A stretch of 64,000 nucleotides of DNA from Sinonovacula constricta (GCA_007844125.1 CM017568.1:9696497-9760496), one strand, 5' to 3'. Positions 1 to 13,575 are shown, counted from the stretch's first letter. A program made the numbers and translations. Notes: generated by a model not told the origin, from the letters alone.

Positions 1-617
1 ACAGAATCTTGAATGCGAATATAAGAAAAATATTTTCCTTAGAAGAGACATCGTTGTCTCTTTTGACTAAATATTTGATTAAACTAAAACATAAAAATGT
101 ATTACAACATGACCCTTGCTTTTTGAAAATAATTAACATAAATATTTTTAAATTAAACATGTTCGTCGTATTTATCGTTTATGTTGCCTTTTATTTTATT
201 ATTAGCTTAGTAAAAGGACCTAAGTTAGAGTAACGTATATTGGAGTAATTGTGTTTTTAAATTGACACAGATATTATGTGGATACTTTATAGTAATTCTT
301 GTTTGGTTGCTTATACATTGTTTTACTATCACTGGTATTTGGTCATCATCATAAAAATTACTAAAATCGATGTCACTGTTTAACGCTCAAACAAAGCATA
401 CAATAATTATAAAAAAAATATTTATGACTACAGATGGATAAGGTACCAAACATGTCCTTATCCCATCGCACTATTTAGGTCGAAACTATACTTTTTTCTT
501 TGAAGAAGCAAAATTGTGATATCGATTGTGGAATGTTTGGGTTAACAGAAAATGTAGTAGCGGCGAAACATTGTTTCTGTATTAACATATTACTAAGCCT
601 TGGGTATTTATATAAAA
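1..617. other. Intergenic or intronic, no gene seen
   Basis: AT-rich sequence with short chance frames only. Confidence 0.6.
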
Positions 618-694
618 AATACATAGCCTTGCGTCGGTCATTTTACCGACTAACCGTTCCAAAGGCGGTAACAGTGTGAGTGTGTGTGTGTGTG

Positions 695-769
<75 letters not shown>

Positions 770-873
770 GTCTCATATCTGTGTTTTTGTCACTTTCTAC
801 ATTTAGCGTGTTTGTCTTGCCTAGACAATTATGTGGTGATTCACATAGGCCCTTGTTATATTTTTCTTATTCA
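618..873 (+). mobile_element. Family R 3' fragment split by a (GT)n expansion
   Basis: GGTCATTTTACCGACTAACC and AAAGGCGGTAACAG precede the GT array. TGTTATGTCTCATATCTGTG and CACATAGGCCCTTG follow it. In other copies the two halves are separated by a short TTTTCTTTTTGTG stretch, so the microsatellite appears to have grown inside the element. Confidence 0.65.
676..766 (+). repeat. (GT)n microsatellite
   Basis: About 90 bases of GT with a few interruptions, inside a family R fragment. Poly-Cys/Val and poly-Thr/His frames across it are artefacts. Confidence 0.95.
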
Positions 874-2217
874 AGAAGATTTACGAGCAGTCAACCAGCC
901 ACAGAATCTTTAAACGGTAAACCTACACGAGAAACTGTTCCTACAGCTATAACAAAGCTCTTCTTACCTTGTTCTGTCTGAGTTTTTATCGCGAATAAGA
1001 CGGATGGTTAAGATAAAATATGCTTTAAATAAACTACAAATTTGTTTAACGCGACAATATGGTAACAAGACCAAAGAAGCTTGGATCCTACCTTAAATTA
1101 TTAGCTCAAAGTATTGCTTGAACTAAAACCGACTTAAATTCATCAATATGTCTCCTGTTTAATTAGCTGTCACAAGTCAGCAAATAAGATCAGTCAATGT
1201 GACAAGGAAGAACACACTTGATTCTATCATATTAGGTTTAAGACAAATCTACAAAGAAACCTTGAGAATCTCATATGAGATTAATGTGCGAAATCATAGC
1301 TTATTATTTATTATTTATAATAATATCACGTTTTAATAAAAATATTGAATGTTAAATCTTTTAATCACGAAATTGCGTAATTTCAATTTGGCTCCAATTC
1401 TTTGCACGTCGATAAATATAAATATATATAAAAGTGACTTTTCCGACTTTAAACGAGGATACTAAGGTTGTATCGCAAAAATGACAAAACGTTGTTCTGA
1501 ATTTAATTGCTTTTGGATATATCGCATGTGTCATATGACCATTTGTTGTCAGCCTTTTACCAAAAGGTGCACATGCTGTTTACCAGAGAGTGAAACTTAA
1601 ATCATGTCCCTGTGAACAATTGTAACAACGGAACGCAAATAAATAGTTCTTTTATAGGAGTGAGTTCCAATAATGTATACACAAACCACCCACAACAAAG
1701 AAAACAAACTTATTTAATGGCGAATTCATCGTCTTATAACAGTATTTAGTGACACTAAGAGCGTTAATACGTGCTCTAATTTGTATTCTTCCTTGATTGC
1801 TATTATTCGTGTTTTTTGTCATACTTTAGTAAAATCTTAGTTTGTTATTGATAAAATGGGGGCTCAAGATTGCAAATAATACAAATACAAATACAATTAA
1901 CCCCAATTTCATCATACACTTACGAAGGATTGGTGGAGATTAAGAGATAGCCATCGAATAATAAAATTATTTTTCTTGTAATAGAATGCTTGTGTCAGTT
2001 CGTCTTGCTATGAATCAATATTTCAAAATTTCTCAACATGTATGTTTGTTTTATTTGTTTTATCTATCTGGTTCCAAACTATGTTAACGGGTATTGTTTT
2101 GTACATATAAACATGTTACTGTCTGTACTGGCCTATTTAAAACATTGTCTTATACAATGTGGCGAGTCTTTTTTATCTCATTTATGATAAAACAATAAAG
2201 AAAACAATAAAGCACAT
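874..2217. other. No gene seen
   Basis: AT-rich DNA without recognisable exons, repeats or RNA genes. Confidence 0.6.
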
Positions 2218-2251
2218 TGATAATGATAATGATAATAAAAATAATAATAAT

Positions 2252-2289
<38 letters not shown>

Positions 2290-2290
2290 T
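2218..2290 (+). repeat. (AAT)n microsatellite
   Basis: GATAATGATAATGATAATAA grades into about a dozen clean AAT units. Confidence 0.9.
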
Positions 2291-2710
2291 GACTACAATT
2301 GTATGGGAGCAGTTTATAAAATAATTTAAGTGAAATGCCTAGAAGTTTATTAGAACATGTGGTCGGCATTTTGGTATTTTGAATCATTTTATCGATTTTA
2401 CATTATAGTGCGACTAAAGTGAAAATAGCATTTTAATTTTGAAAAGAAAAACATATATGAGATTTAACCATATTTAACTCATTAATTTAAAAATTTAATT
2501 TAAAAATGACAAAGTACAACGGTAACCAGTATTAAGTAGAAAATAATATAGGCGAACACTCGTCTTTTTAATCCCTTTGCGAAAGAAACTTAGAAAATAG
2601 GTAATTAAAATGTATTTTTATATTTCTCCTCAATACTGCTACTCACACAGATAATTAACCAAGAAGGACAATTAAATGACAACAAATAAAGCTGCTGAAT
2701 GATTTGAAAA

Positions 2711-2949
2711 AACAACATGTTGGCTAGCAATATTTACAACAACATGTTGGCTAGCAATATTTACAACAACATGTTGGCTAGCAGCAATATTTACAACAAC
2801 ATGTTGGCTAGCAATATTTACAACAACATGTTGGCTAGCAATATTTACAACAACATGATGGCTAGCAATATTTACAACAACATGAAGATAAGGAGCAATA
2901 TTTACAACAACATGTTGGCTAGCAATATTTACAACAACATGAAGATAGA
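2711..2949 (+). repeat. Tandem repeat of 27-bp units, open as a nonapeptide frame
   Basis: About nine units contain AACAACATGTTGGCTAGCAA followed by TATTTAC. Read from 2717 they give MLASNIYNN repeated. Two units are 30 bases, each adding exactly one codon, so the frame stays open to a stop at 2951-2953. There is no signal peptide, splice context or composition change to support a gene. The frame may be an accident of unit length. Confidence 0.9.
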
Positions 2950-5469
2950 CTGATTCTTAAATGAAGCACCTTATTATCAGTCCGGTTGTCGGGTTTTCAT
3001 CATAAATGAACATGCCGAGTTCACTGGACATGTGTTTGTTGTTTTCAATCTTCCAAGTATATCCTCTAGTGTTGTTTTTCAATAGACATGTATTTGTTTG
3101 TTTCATTTTGAAATGATTACGCTTTTTCAATTGACACTTATTCACTGGCTTTCATTTGACATGTGTTCGTTTATTTCGATCAATTTTGGTTTTTATTATT
3201 GTATTTATTCTAGTTTTATTCTTTGGCTAATGTTATAATGCATAGGTACTTTAGAAGAGGACCTATCAAAATAACCACATATATTTCAAAATGAACCAAA
3301 GTCCAATGTATGTCAAAAGAATGTATCATGTAATTATTTACTTTTTGACAATGTGAAATATCTTTAAGGAAAAGGAACGTTATATACGTTTTGTCTTAAG
3401 GATAAATTGCAATTCGTTCATTTGGAGATTTCTTCTATGCTGTACATGTAGTTGTAAATATGAGCGAATAAATGACATTGTTATGATTAAAACATGAGCT
3501 ATAAACTGTTGGAAATGAATATATAGTATATTCTACGAATTGTGGACTCACTCTTAATAAATAAAATATGCTTAGATGCAAAATGTTAGCAAATATATGC
3601 CTGGTAAACGGGCGTGCAATTTATATTTGCGTTTGTCTTCATCTTGATTTAAGTAATTATGTATAGAATATAGCTGTTTGTGTGAAATTGTAAATGTCAT
3701 ACTAAAAAGTGCATGATATTTTAATTGCCTGACACATAACGTTATGCATATTGCTAGAGCCGCTTGATGTTTTTTATTGTTATTTTTAGTATTAGGTTAA
3801 AGAAGACTGTACAAATGGTTGTATGTGTCCGTCTATGATTTGTTACATTGATATTGGCGAAGAACGAGGAAATAAACATATTCATAAAAATACCACTTAT
3901 AATAGATCAAACTGTAAACCTTATGTCATACAATTTGGTGAATAAGGATACTAGTTATCATTAGAAATGGAATAACGAAATTTAAAATGGAATTTTAACG
4001 GTGTATAAACCTTCGTATTGTGACACGGCTTGCAGAGCTATGGGTTGTTTTACATGTTTAAATAAACACAATGATGTAACCAGATACGCTAAGTGTACAG
4101 CAAATGGCAATACAATTCCAAAGGGCTCCTATACCACGTGAGCAGTCCTAACTTGTGTATCTTATTGAATTGGCATAGTCAAATAAATTGATTTGCACAT
4201 TTGATTTAAGAATGTCTGCGAATCTCATTTTGCTCATCATTTTAATGCTGGTAAATTAAATGTCTGAAGAGGTTGTTGCTTTTCCAACGAGAAATTGTTA
4301 CAATGCGCCCAGGGGTTAAACAATTAAACTGAATGAGTTTCACTTAGAATGCGTCAAATATAATTTAAAAAAGAAGTTTTTTGATAATTTCTCTATAATG
4401 AATTTAAATATTCATTTAATTCGTAATTTATACAGTATGTTAATATGATCGGTGGTATAATTCTTTAAAAATCCTTTAATCTGTTAGGTGATAAAACGAA
4501 TGACTTTTCTAGGCATTTGAGTAAGCTATGTATTGGAATGTTATCACAAGACTATTAGCTTATTCTATTTGTACATTTAATTGACAAATAGATAAAAGAC
4601 GAAAAGAAAAGTAAATTCATTTATTCTTTTATTGTTTTGTGTGTGTGTGTATTTATTAAAATAAATTAAATTAAAAGATTAATTATCCAATTCAATGCTT
4701 AATTTTAGTGTTAACTTTCCCAAATCTGCATACTCGTAAATTGACTTAAACTTGTGGTAACGTAGCACTTTCTAATATATCAGCAAAAATAAAAAACCAA
4801 GATGTTGCTTTGCTTAATTATTTATCTCTAAGTATACATTTGCAGTTGACTTAAAGCGGAAGTATTAACCATTTATTAAGCACACACTATGTTGTATTCG
4901 ATATTCCTGTCTCAGGTTAAGATTAAGTCTGTTTGCAAGAAATAATTACGTAGATTAAAATTGTTTCTGTCTGCAAGTTTATTGAATTTCTAAATTCCAT
5001 CATTTTCGTCGTAATTTCATGAGGTTCATGTTCCATGGGCAAATTTTAATAATAAGTCAGATGACTCGCACAAAGACAATTTAGCGATGCTTGTGTAACA
5101 GGAACACTCAAATGTTAACATATTGTTTAATCTAATTATAAATTAAAAACGCACCGAAAATTTTAGAATAAAATGAAAACTTAGCAGTAAATTACCCCTG
5201 AAATATATGGACAGACTATTCAACGCAATTTTAATACTGAACATATTTTTACCAATATACGTATGGACAATCCAACCCTACACAACACGCATGTGTCAAG
5301 GCGCAAGTGCGTATTTAGAGAAATAAAAAATCTCACACTAAACACGCTAAACTAAACAAGCAATGCCTCTCTCGGGGAATATGCTGAACGTTCGCTGAAT
5401 ACTAATCATACCAGAAGAGTATAAAAATTAGATAATATGTTACAATAAGGGTACAATTGATTCTTACGT
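2950..5469. other. No gene seen
   Basis: Contains one short family R end at 3236-3292 and a brief GT run near 4640; otherwise plain AT-rich sequence. Confidence 0.6.
3236..3292 (-). mobile_element. Family R terminal fragment
   Basis: AGAGGACCTATCAAAATAACC and ACATATATTT match the end of family R in minus orientation. It is only about 55 bases, so weaker than the others. Confidence 0.35.
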
Positions 5470-5885
5470 TCAGCATTTGCCCTTAATATCAAATAGATTA
5501 CGAACCATATCAAGTTTCCATTGATAGTAAGCAAATTAAAATCGTCTCACTTTGAGCAGTTTCTGTTGAAAAATACCATATTACAATGCGTTTATAGCAA
5601 ATAGATAGTGAAGGATCCAAAGCAAACATATTACAAAGTCTCTCAGCTTGAGCAGTTTTCATTGAATTATGAATCGTTTCACGTTGAGCACTTATTGTTA
5701 ATAGGAACTGCTTTACGATGCGTTCTGTGTTGAGTAGTTTTACTTGACAGCATCAAGATTACTAAACATTTCACGTTGAGCAGTTTACCTTAATAGATAA
5801 CAGAAAACGAACTATTTCACGTTGGGCATCTTTCCTTGATAGCAACCAGATTAAAAACCGTTTCCACTGACAGCAACCATAACGG
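5470..5885 (+). repeat. Degenerate minisatellite, 46-bp units
   Basis: Units begin TTGAGCAGTTTTC and end GTTTCACG, with a middle like TTGATAGCAACCAGATTA. At least four consecutive units between about 5680 and 5865 are exactly 46 bases long, and older ones lie upstream. Units are perhaps 65-80 percent alike by eye. Confidence 0.75.
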
Positions 5886-6504
5886 GGCTTTTCAATTTCT
5901 TATTATAGACTATATTTCACAACACAGGGAACAGTATTTTAAAATATGTGTCTGACTGTCACGTTTCGCATAAGAGTATTTTTTACATAACCAGTTTTCA
6001 ATTTAAATGTCATCCTGAAAATTTGCAAACATTATTTATCCCAGTCATACCTAAAAGAAACTCGTTTGCCGTTACCGTTTGAAATAACTTTTCAAAAACT
6101 GCTTTGCCAGACTATGGTTTAGGTGAATGTATTTAGAAATTTTAATGTATGTTAGATTAGAAGATACAGTGAATGATGTTATTTATATTTAATATGCTTC
6201 TGTATTTTATATATTTTAATATGTAGGAAAAGGACAGCCAAAGAACAACAACATTACAAGAAGTAATATATAGTCTTCAGAAACATAATATAGAAACAAT
6301 AATGTTCAACCTGTGTCTTTTATAGAGAATCGGACTATAATAGCCAAAGGCACGAAAATTATCTTTTTCTAATATTGATGTATTTATGTTTTTAATATAT
6401 ATATATATATCAGGAACACACTTTCAGAGGTAACATCTGTTAATTGCTTTGTAATAACTTTCCAAGATGTTGACCTTAAAATTCTCCTCGTGTAAACTAT
6501 GTTG

Positions 6505-6700
6505 CACCTCGGTCGGTCCTTTTGCCAACTGATAATTTCAAGGCGGTAACTGCCGGTTTCTCTTTTAATGTGTTATGTCTCGTCTCTGTGTTTTGTAACT
6601 TTTACATTTACCTTGTTTGCCGTTCTCTAGAGGAAGTTTTACATTTAAATATAAATGTGGTAATTCTTATAGGACCTTTTCTTATTTACCTATTTATTCA
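6505..6700 (+). mobile_element. Family R 3' fragment
   Basis: CTCGGTCGGTCCTTTTGCC, AAGGCGGTAACTGCC, GTGTTATGTCTCGTCTCTG and TAGGACCTTTTCTTATTTAC mark the last 200 bases. The small frame across it is not a gene. Confidence 0.7.
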
Positions 6701-6867
6701 TCCTGTAAGTATTGTTATATATATATTTTTTTGATGATCATTGGGCTTAAGTACCTCAATTCCATCCACAAATGAACTTGATGTACAGCCGTTTACATTT
6801 CTTCTCTGGGCAATTTTGGCCTGATTCAAAAAATAATTTTATAGTTCTTCTAATAGAAATAATACTT

Positions 6868-7250
6868 CTTTCTCTATTCTAAACACCATATGGGCAACAA
6901 TTGTAAATTACGTCACTACTTCCTATCAACAACGTCTAAGAAAACGTCAGCGCTTAAACATTTTTTATTCAAATACATCGGTTTTCTTTTCATTGCTTGT
7001 ATTTGAGAAACCCCTCATAAAGTGCGAGGTTCTATGAAAACCGGTTTAAGCACCTAGTCGGTCCCCTTTGCCGATTGGCCGGCCGGTCCAAGACGGTAAC
7101 TGTTGTTTTTGTTTGTTTTTGTTTGTGTATTGAATCATCGCAAATTTATTCTTACTTTTACATTTGTCTTGCATGTAAATACCTTTGACATGTGACTTCA
7201 AATTTTGTTATACGTTGCAATCCTCATAGGACTGCCGTATTTCTTTATAG
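6868..7250 (+). mobile_element. Family R copy, second subfamily, plus orientation
   Basis: ACGTCAGCGCTTAAACA, TTTTCATTGCTTGTATTTGA, GGTTTAAGCACCTAGTCGG and CTCATAGGACTGCC appear in order, the reverse of the 33.2- and 37.2-kb fragments. It sits just after another tail at 6.5 kb in the same orientation. Confidence 0.65.
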
Positions 7251-7894
7251 TGACAATTCAGCATTAAGAAACTGTTGGTAATATGTCCCCTCAATAGAAC
7301 TTCTAGATTACCATGTTTGTTGTTTTGGTTAAATGTTGTGGGAGATTGAATGAGATGTTATCTTGAGATAAACTGTTACATTGTGAATAATTTTACCATT
7401 GTGAATAGAATTTTTTGCTGATTTTGTCGTTATTTATTATATCGTATATACCATCCACAACATCGTAGTAAATAAATTATAATAGCATTTGTTGTGAAAT
7501 ACGACAGTGTGCGGTCATATAACTGCATTATTTTTAGGACTATTTTAAATTACCATATTTGAACTATACATATAAATGTGAATTTACAAAGGTATTTTTC
7601 CCTTCAATCAATTTAATTGATCGTTGGATTGGCTGTAGTTTTGTAGTTTTTTATTACGTAGATGATAGCATACAATTATATTGTTCTGTTTGTTAAATAT
7701 ATACTATATAATTATACTATATTATATGAAACTGAAGCTTCTTTACTAAATAAAATTATTTGTTGTTACACTGTTTGTAACTGGTTCGACCTTGGAATAA
7801 TATAATGAATATATTATAATGAGAACCATATTAATATTGGACGTTTGAAAGGTTAGAAAAAGATTAATCTGTGAAAAAAACACAGGAATCTACA

Positions 7895-8135
7895 TTCGGG
7901 AACATGATAAGGACCAATATGTATAACAATAAACTTTAAGGTTAAAAATGGACGAATATATACAAACACCAGTTACAGTTAATTGAAAATTAAAAGTAAG
8001 CTTGAGACGAGATATTACACAAGAAAAGAGAAAACCCAAAGTAACCACATAGGAACCTACTCGGGTGCTTAAACCTTTTAACCGAGCTCTAGCCCGCACT
8101 TCTTGAGGGTTTCCTCCAAAACAAGCAGTGAACAA
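7895..8135 (-). mobile_element. Family R fragment, diverged
   Basis: GAGACGAGATATTACACAAG, GGGTGCTTAAACC, AGCTCTAGCCCGCACTTC and GAGGGTTTCC match in minus order. The frame on this strand lies wholly inside the repeat and is not a gene. Confidence 0.5.
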
Positions 8136-8597
8136 AAAACATCATTAAAAACAACAACAGTCCAAGTGATGATGTATATTTAATTCTAAATAATAGAGCT
8201 ATAAAAAGTACCTTTGTCCTTTGAAATATGCACTGATATATGCTTATATTCGGATGAAGATAGAATTAATACTGTTGTAAGAAAGAAAAGATATGTGTAC
8301 GATAGTCGATAAATATTAATAGATAAAAAATCAGGAGGAGGAATGCAATGGGCTTAGAAAGTGTGTTAATAGATAAATGTAAAATGTAAAAAGGTAAGTA
8401 TTGATAGGTTATGTTGACAGCATAAATTATATGAGCAGGGAGATTTTCTACGACCGACACACTACACTACAACATTGACGTAATCATGTTTACCAGAATT
8501 GGTCGTATGAATATTACAGTTAGTAGAAGTTGTTTGGATAAAAGTAACCTGACAAGGACAAAGCAAGCTTAATTTACATGTGATAAAGTACTGAGAC

Positions 8598-8740
8598 GGT
8601 GCTCTACAAACATAAAGGCAATTCAACAGTTACCGCTATGGAACAGTCTGTCAGCAGAAGGACCCTATGGAGTGCTCAGTATGAAATGCAGAGCTCTAAT
8701 TTCGCACTACCTGAAAGTTCTCATAAAGACAAGCTCATAA
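8598..8740 (-). mobile_element. Family R fragment, diverged
   Basis: CAACAGTTACCGCTATGGAA, GGACCCTATGGAGTGCT and AGCTCTAATTTCGCACTACC follow the family order. The plus-strand frame across it is not a gene. Confidence 0.5.
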
Positions 8741-10627
8741 AGACAAGCAATAAAAATCACTTACAATTTCAAAAAATTCAGCCCAGCTTCAATTATGACG
8801 TATACAAATAACTAAATAATCACTTCATAAAATAAGCAAATTGTGAAGTCATTTGAAACAACACTATTTTTTCACAACATCTTAGTCATCAAAAATTACA
8901 TTCTCTGCTCGAGACCGAATGCAAAAAGATATGTTATATGCATCTCCAGCTACCTTTCATGGGGACCGTACTTTTTATTTTTAGCACTAAACTTTTTTTT
9001 TTCTAATAAATGTGACAAGGACAGAGAAAGTGGACGATTTAATTAAAGTAAGATTAATGTTTTATCAAAAAATTAAATCAAGTAAAAATGAAACGTTTTA
9101 TTACTACGACGACGTGTAGCTAAACACTATAGAACGGTTTCATGTCAAAGTAATTTGTTATTCTGTGTCTCAGACAACCGGCAGTGATTGATATGTCTAA
9201 ATTGCCACCTGTCACATATAGACGTATCTCTATGTTTTGTAATTGACATGCTGTCTCATTACTTCTCAGAAAGCAAATAAAATAAATTTAGTTTTAAAAT
9301 TTTGACATTATGTTTGTTTAATTTCTTTATTTCGTCGTAGGTATGTCTGTACGTTTTGAACTATAATGGTCTACTGAATTCATGAAGAGAGAATAATTTG
9401 TACTCTATTAATAAAAGAAGTTTCGTTTATATTTAACTGAAACAAATTCATGTGTTTATTCCACAATTTTGATTGCAATTAAAATTTAAAAATTAACATA
9501 TAAAATATCCATGAAATTCATCTTGGCAGTTTCTCTTTTTCTTCTGAGCTTTAAGTGTTTTCCGTATTTAAATATGGAACAGCTTTGTTTCAAACGCCAT
9601 TTTATGACGTAATTACTCAGCTCCTATAAAATATCCTTGCATGTGCTGATTTATACGCTTATTTATATGCATATTTCTTTTTTTCATTTAATACTATGCT
9701 GAACTGCCGCGGACAGTATTGCTTTCATAAGCTGTTAATCTATACGTTTAAATCTTTATTGTATTTACTGTTTCATGGTTAGTAAATATTAGTCTTTGTT
9801 CATTGTTTCCTCAAGTAACCACCCCCATCCACCAGGAAGGGCGAGTTGAGAGCTCTTTATAACGGTTATATCACCCCATCCGATCCATCAGCCAACTGAA
9901 TTGCTTCAATACTTTTACACTGCATCTGTTTCCTTACTCTCCAGGTTTCGGTAAAACGATCATTTTTAGTTTCAGCAAAATGAAATATGAAACTTACCGT
10001 TTGATAATTTTAAGTTTTATTTACCTAACATTTGAAAGTAACTCCAGCAAATATCATTGGGTAAGGTCTAATGCATCAAATTAGGTTAAGGATTTCAAAG
10101 AATCCTTCATCCCAATGTTTTACCAAGTTACCTTAGAGTTAAAATGTTTTCCGTTGCCTGGTGATAGTACAAAATTGTGCATGTTGTGATTATCATGCGA
10201 CCTTGTTTTAATGATTTTCATGGCGACGCAAGGAAACAATTATTCATGCTTTATAAACTTTTAACAGACGTTTATTTTACGCCACTTTAACAGATCCTCG
10301 TCAATTACCAGAGCATCTAAATTTAAAGGTTACTATTTTTTCAATTTTGATTTATTCTGTTCTGATGTTTATTTGTTATTATTGGTTGTTTACATGATTT
10401 CCTTAACTTGTTTGTCTAAATCACTCATTTTAAATTTCATTTAAAGATCACACAGATATTTAAGGCCATAAATTTCTGTCTTTAATATTAATCACTTGTT
10501 CTAACTAAAAATAATCTGAGAGTGATTATTTTCCGTCGTTGTACTCGTTAAACTTCGCCAGTATACGAAATTTATTGGTATTGACAGTGTTTTGAAAATG
10601 CCTTTTGTTGCGATGTATTGTAGAAAT
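8741..10627. other. No gene seen
   Basis: A slightly GC-richer patch lies at about 9815-9960 without a coding frame. The rest is featureless. Confidence 0.55.
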
Positions 10628-10695
10628 AAAATGGCCTAGTGGTACAGTTTGCGCTGACAATATCGAAAGATGCAAGTTCGAACTGTCTTTTTGAC
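10628..10695 (+). mobile_element. tRNA-like sequence, probable SINE head
   Basis: ATGGCCTAGTGGTACAG looks like an A-box and GCAAGTTCGAACTG like a B-box, about 35 bases apart. I could not pair an acceptor stem, so a working tRNA gene is unlikely. No body matching the two SINE types was recognised downstream. Confidence 0.35.
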
Positions 10696-10977
10696 TTTTT
10701 CAAATTTGCTTACAAAGAATTTAAATAATCTCATTAAGGTACTCCAAAAATGTCATGAATAAATTCAAAATTGCATCCATTTTGTTTAGTTGAGTACTTT
10801 GTAACAGCCCCGAACAATATGAACTTCCATTGCAATTAAATGCACAAAACTAGGTTAAATTCGGTCAAACTTGGCCGAGATAATCTTCTCTCATAAACGG
10901 GGGGAACAGTGCCTCAAATTTTTGAAGTCTTTGTCTTGTATATTCTTATTGTTTGAAAATTATTTGATTATCAAGAT

Positions 10978-11802
10978 TTAATTGGACAGTCACTGTTGGA
11001 TTTCTTGTCTCTTCATCTCTCCAGTCGTGCCCTATATAGGTATGACAACTTGAGCAGTCTCCATACCCTTTACGTGAGATTGCACAGTAGGTATAACATC
11101 GGGATTTTTTGTACCTTTATCATATATAATAGGTCAACTGCGGATAAATCCTCGGCGTTTATGATATGTTTCTTTTTAAACGTATTAACTCTAAACAATA
11201 CTACGTTTTATTTTGCTGATTTTCTTAAATTCTATTATTTCTTCCGTATTTTTTACATTTCATTTTGACACTTTTGGCATATGACGTCATGACATTTATG
11301 ACATCAATATATTGTTCTTATAATATATCAGCGCTTGTACTGCTTTATTTTATTTGAAACTACTACATTTATTGTATCTCATTTGGTATTTTTTGGCTGC
11401 CGAGGCTTTTATCTACTGTACATACTGTACATATGTTGTTTTATTACTAGTCATTATGTATGTACATAAGTTCATTATATCTGTTTTAACTCCCGATGCA
11501 GGTGCTTACTGTTAGTTGTTTCACTTTGACGGAATTTTATTTCCACTGTTTGTTTGATAGAAAAACCTTCAGGAAGTGCGAGGTTGGAGCGCTCCACAAA
11601 CCAGGTTTAAGCACCCCAGTTGGCCCTTTTGCCGACTGACCGTTCCAAGGCAGTAACTAATGTTTTTTCTTTTTGTGTGTTATGTCTCGTTTCTGTGTTT
11701 TCGTCACATTTACATTTGCCTTGTTTGCCTTTGTCTACAGGTAGATAAAATTTAAATATCTGTGAAAATTTTGATAGTACCTTTTCTTATTTACCTATTG
11801 TT
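10978..11802 (+). mobile_element. Retroelement tail family (family R), longest plus-strand copy
   Basis: This is a roughly 825-base copy. It starts near AATTGGACAGTCAC and ends with the common terminus AGTACCTTTTCTTATTTACC. Internal landmarks shared with other copies are CTCTTCATCTCTCCAGTCG, GATGCAGGTGCTTACTG, GGTTTAAGCACCCCAGT, GCCGACTGACCGTTCCAAGG and GTGTTATGTCTCG. Copies share this 3' end and differ in 5' length, as expected for 5'-truncated retroelement insertions. The frame at 10996-11268 has no recognisable domain. Confidence 0.75.
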
Positions 11803-13575
11803 GTATTTTTTATCACACAACACTATAAATAAGATCAAATAATTTCGCTTCTAGAAGGAAATAGCAAATTCTGGGGCACTGTTCCCTCCATTATTCTTTT
11901 CTCTTTCATTTACCAAAACACCGCAAAATAAATATTAAGCAATTGCTGAGCTATCCCTATTCATATCTAGGCATCTTCCTGAAAAATCAAAATCGAGAAA
12001 ACGCCCCCGGAAGATAATACACGTCATTTTCGCCTTTCCGTTGCGTAATTAAAGAAACACACTCTTGCCAATAATCAAACCAATCTCTAACAGCAGAAGC
12101 TTACCGTGCATATTTAATCTCTTAGCCTCTGTTACGATGCGTTTTATGGGTTCATAGCCTTGAATCGTCGTTATATATATTCCACAAAAGTCGCAAGCAA
12201 TAGAGCATGTGACTGTCTAGCGTGTATCTGGGATTTTGACCAATCACAGATACTCCTTGAAATACGTGATCATGCCCCGTAAAAAATGCGGGAGGCTCAT
12301 TTGGGGGAAATTTAGAACATTGAAATGTTATATCCTCGCTGTCTAAAGCGATGAAACACTAATTAAAATTGTTGTTTTATTGTGTAAAAACTACAAATAG
12401 TTATGATAATTTAATACCATAAATGGAGACTTGTTCAAACTATAATGTTCAGCGATGCGAGGATTGAATTAGTCTTTAATGAGCAACAATTAAGACCCGT
12501 TTGTAGCACATTAAATATGCCGGGTAGTTTTTCAAGATTAATGGCATGCCTATTAATGATTTGTTTTATTTCATGGAGAGGTCGTGATATAGGTGCGATG
12601 CATAATGATTGTATCCTTTTGTCATGACGACTGTGACCCAGCTGTACCACCCAAAGGTGCATACACAATAAGCCATATAATTAGATGATTATAATAAATG
12701 CCACATATCACTTTGATCTAGCCGAAGATGATGATGGTGAGGTGAAGGAGGAGTGGGAGGGACAAGGGACAAATTTTGAGACCATATTGGGAAAGAAAAT
12801 CAAATAACTGTGAAGGTTTGAATACAAATAATTTATTTACCTACCTAACTTTTAAAGTTTCTTCAACACAACATAGTCTGCACATTATGATTATTGGAAT
12901 TTCTTGAGAGAAATAAACAATGGCCACATTTATGAAAATAATCACTTATATTTTTATTGCCTTTCTTTCATGCAGTATTGTGTTCATTGATGAGATATGA
13001 ACCCAAATGTTTAAAATGAGAGTGCTAGTGTCCATGCTAATGCTTCTGTGACTTACCGCACCTTTTACACAAAGGTCTGTAAAATTCCTTTGATCTCTCT
13101 CCACATTGCCGACACCAAGAAAAAACACACACACCCTATCTACCCTTTCTTAAATTCCCACAGAAATTCTGATTAATAGAACGTGTATTGTGCAATTAAA
13201 CATAAACCCCCATTTGGTGACCCTTATATCTCCAGTTGAGTGATTTATGACCCGTACAATGTTCAAAGGTCTAGTATACAGTATCCCAAAACAAAATGTA
13301 TAAACAGTATATTTATTTCACTTTGTTTTAAGCTTTAGGGGACTGGTTACCCTGTGTTGGGCCTACTCGGGAGGGGCTTATCAGCCGACTGCTGCTCCAA
13401 ATAAGGTCAGCCTTAGCAGTCGGCTGTGAAAATGGGATAAGGGTTAATATAATATGAAAAAGGCAAAATTTCACACATCTGTAAAAAATAGCAAATATAC
13501 CATCGTGTAGAAGAATAATTGCCATTTCAGATTATGTGATTTTTAGAAAATTTATATTTTTTTCAGATTTAACTA
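11803..13575. other. No gene; candidate regulatory patch near 12.5 kb
   Basis: The stretch at 12440-12660 is less AT-biased and holds a near-palindromic pair of ATTAAT sites around GGCATGCC (12537-12557). Frames open on both strands there but match nothing known. Confidence 0.4.
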
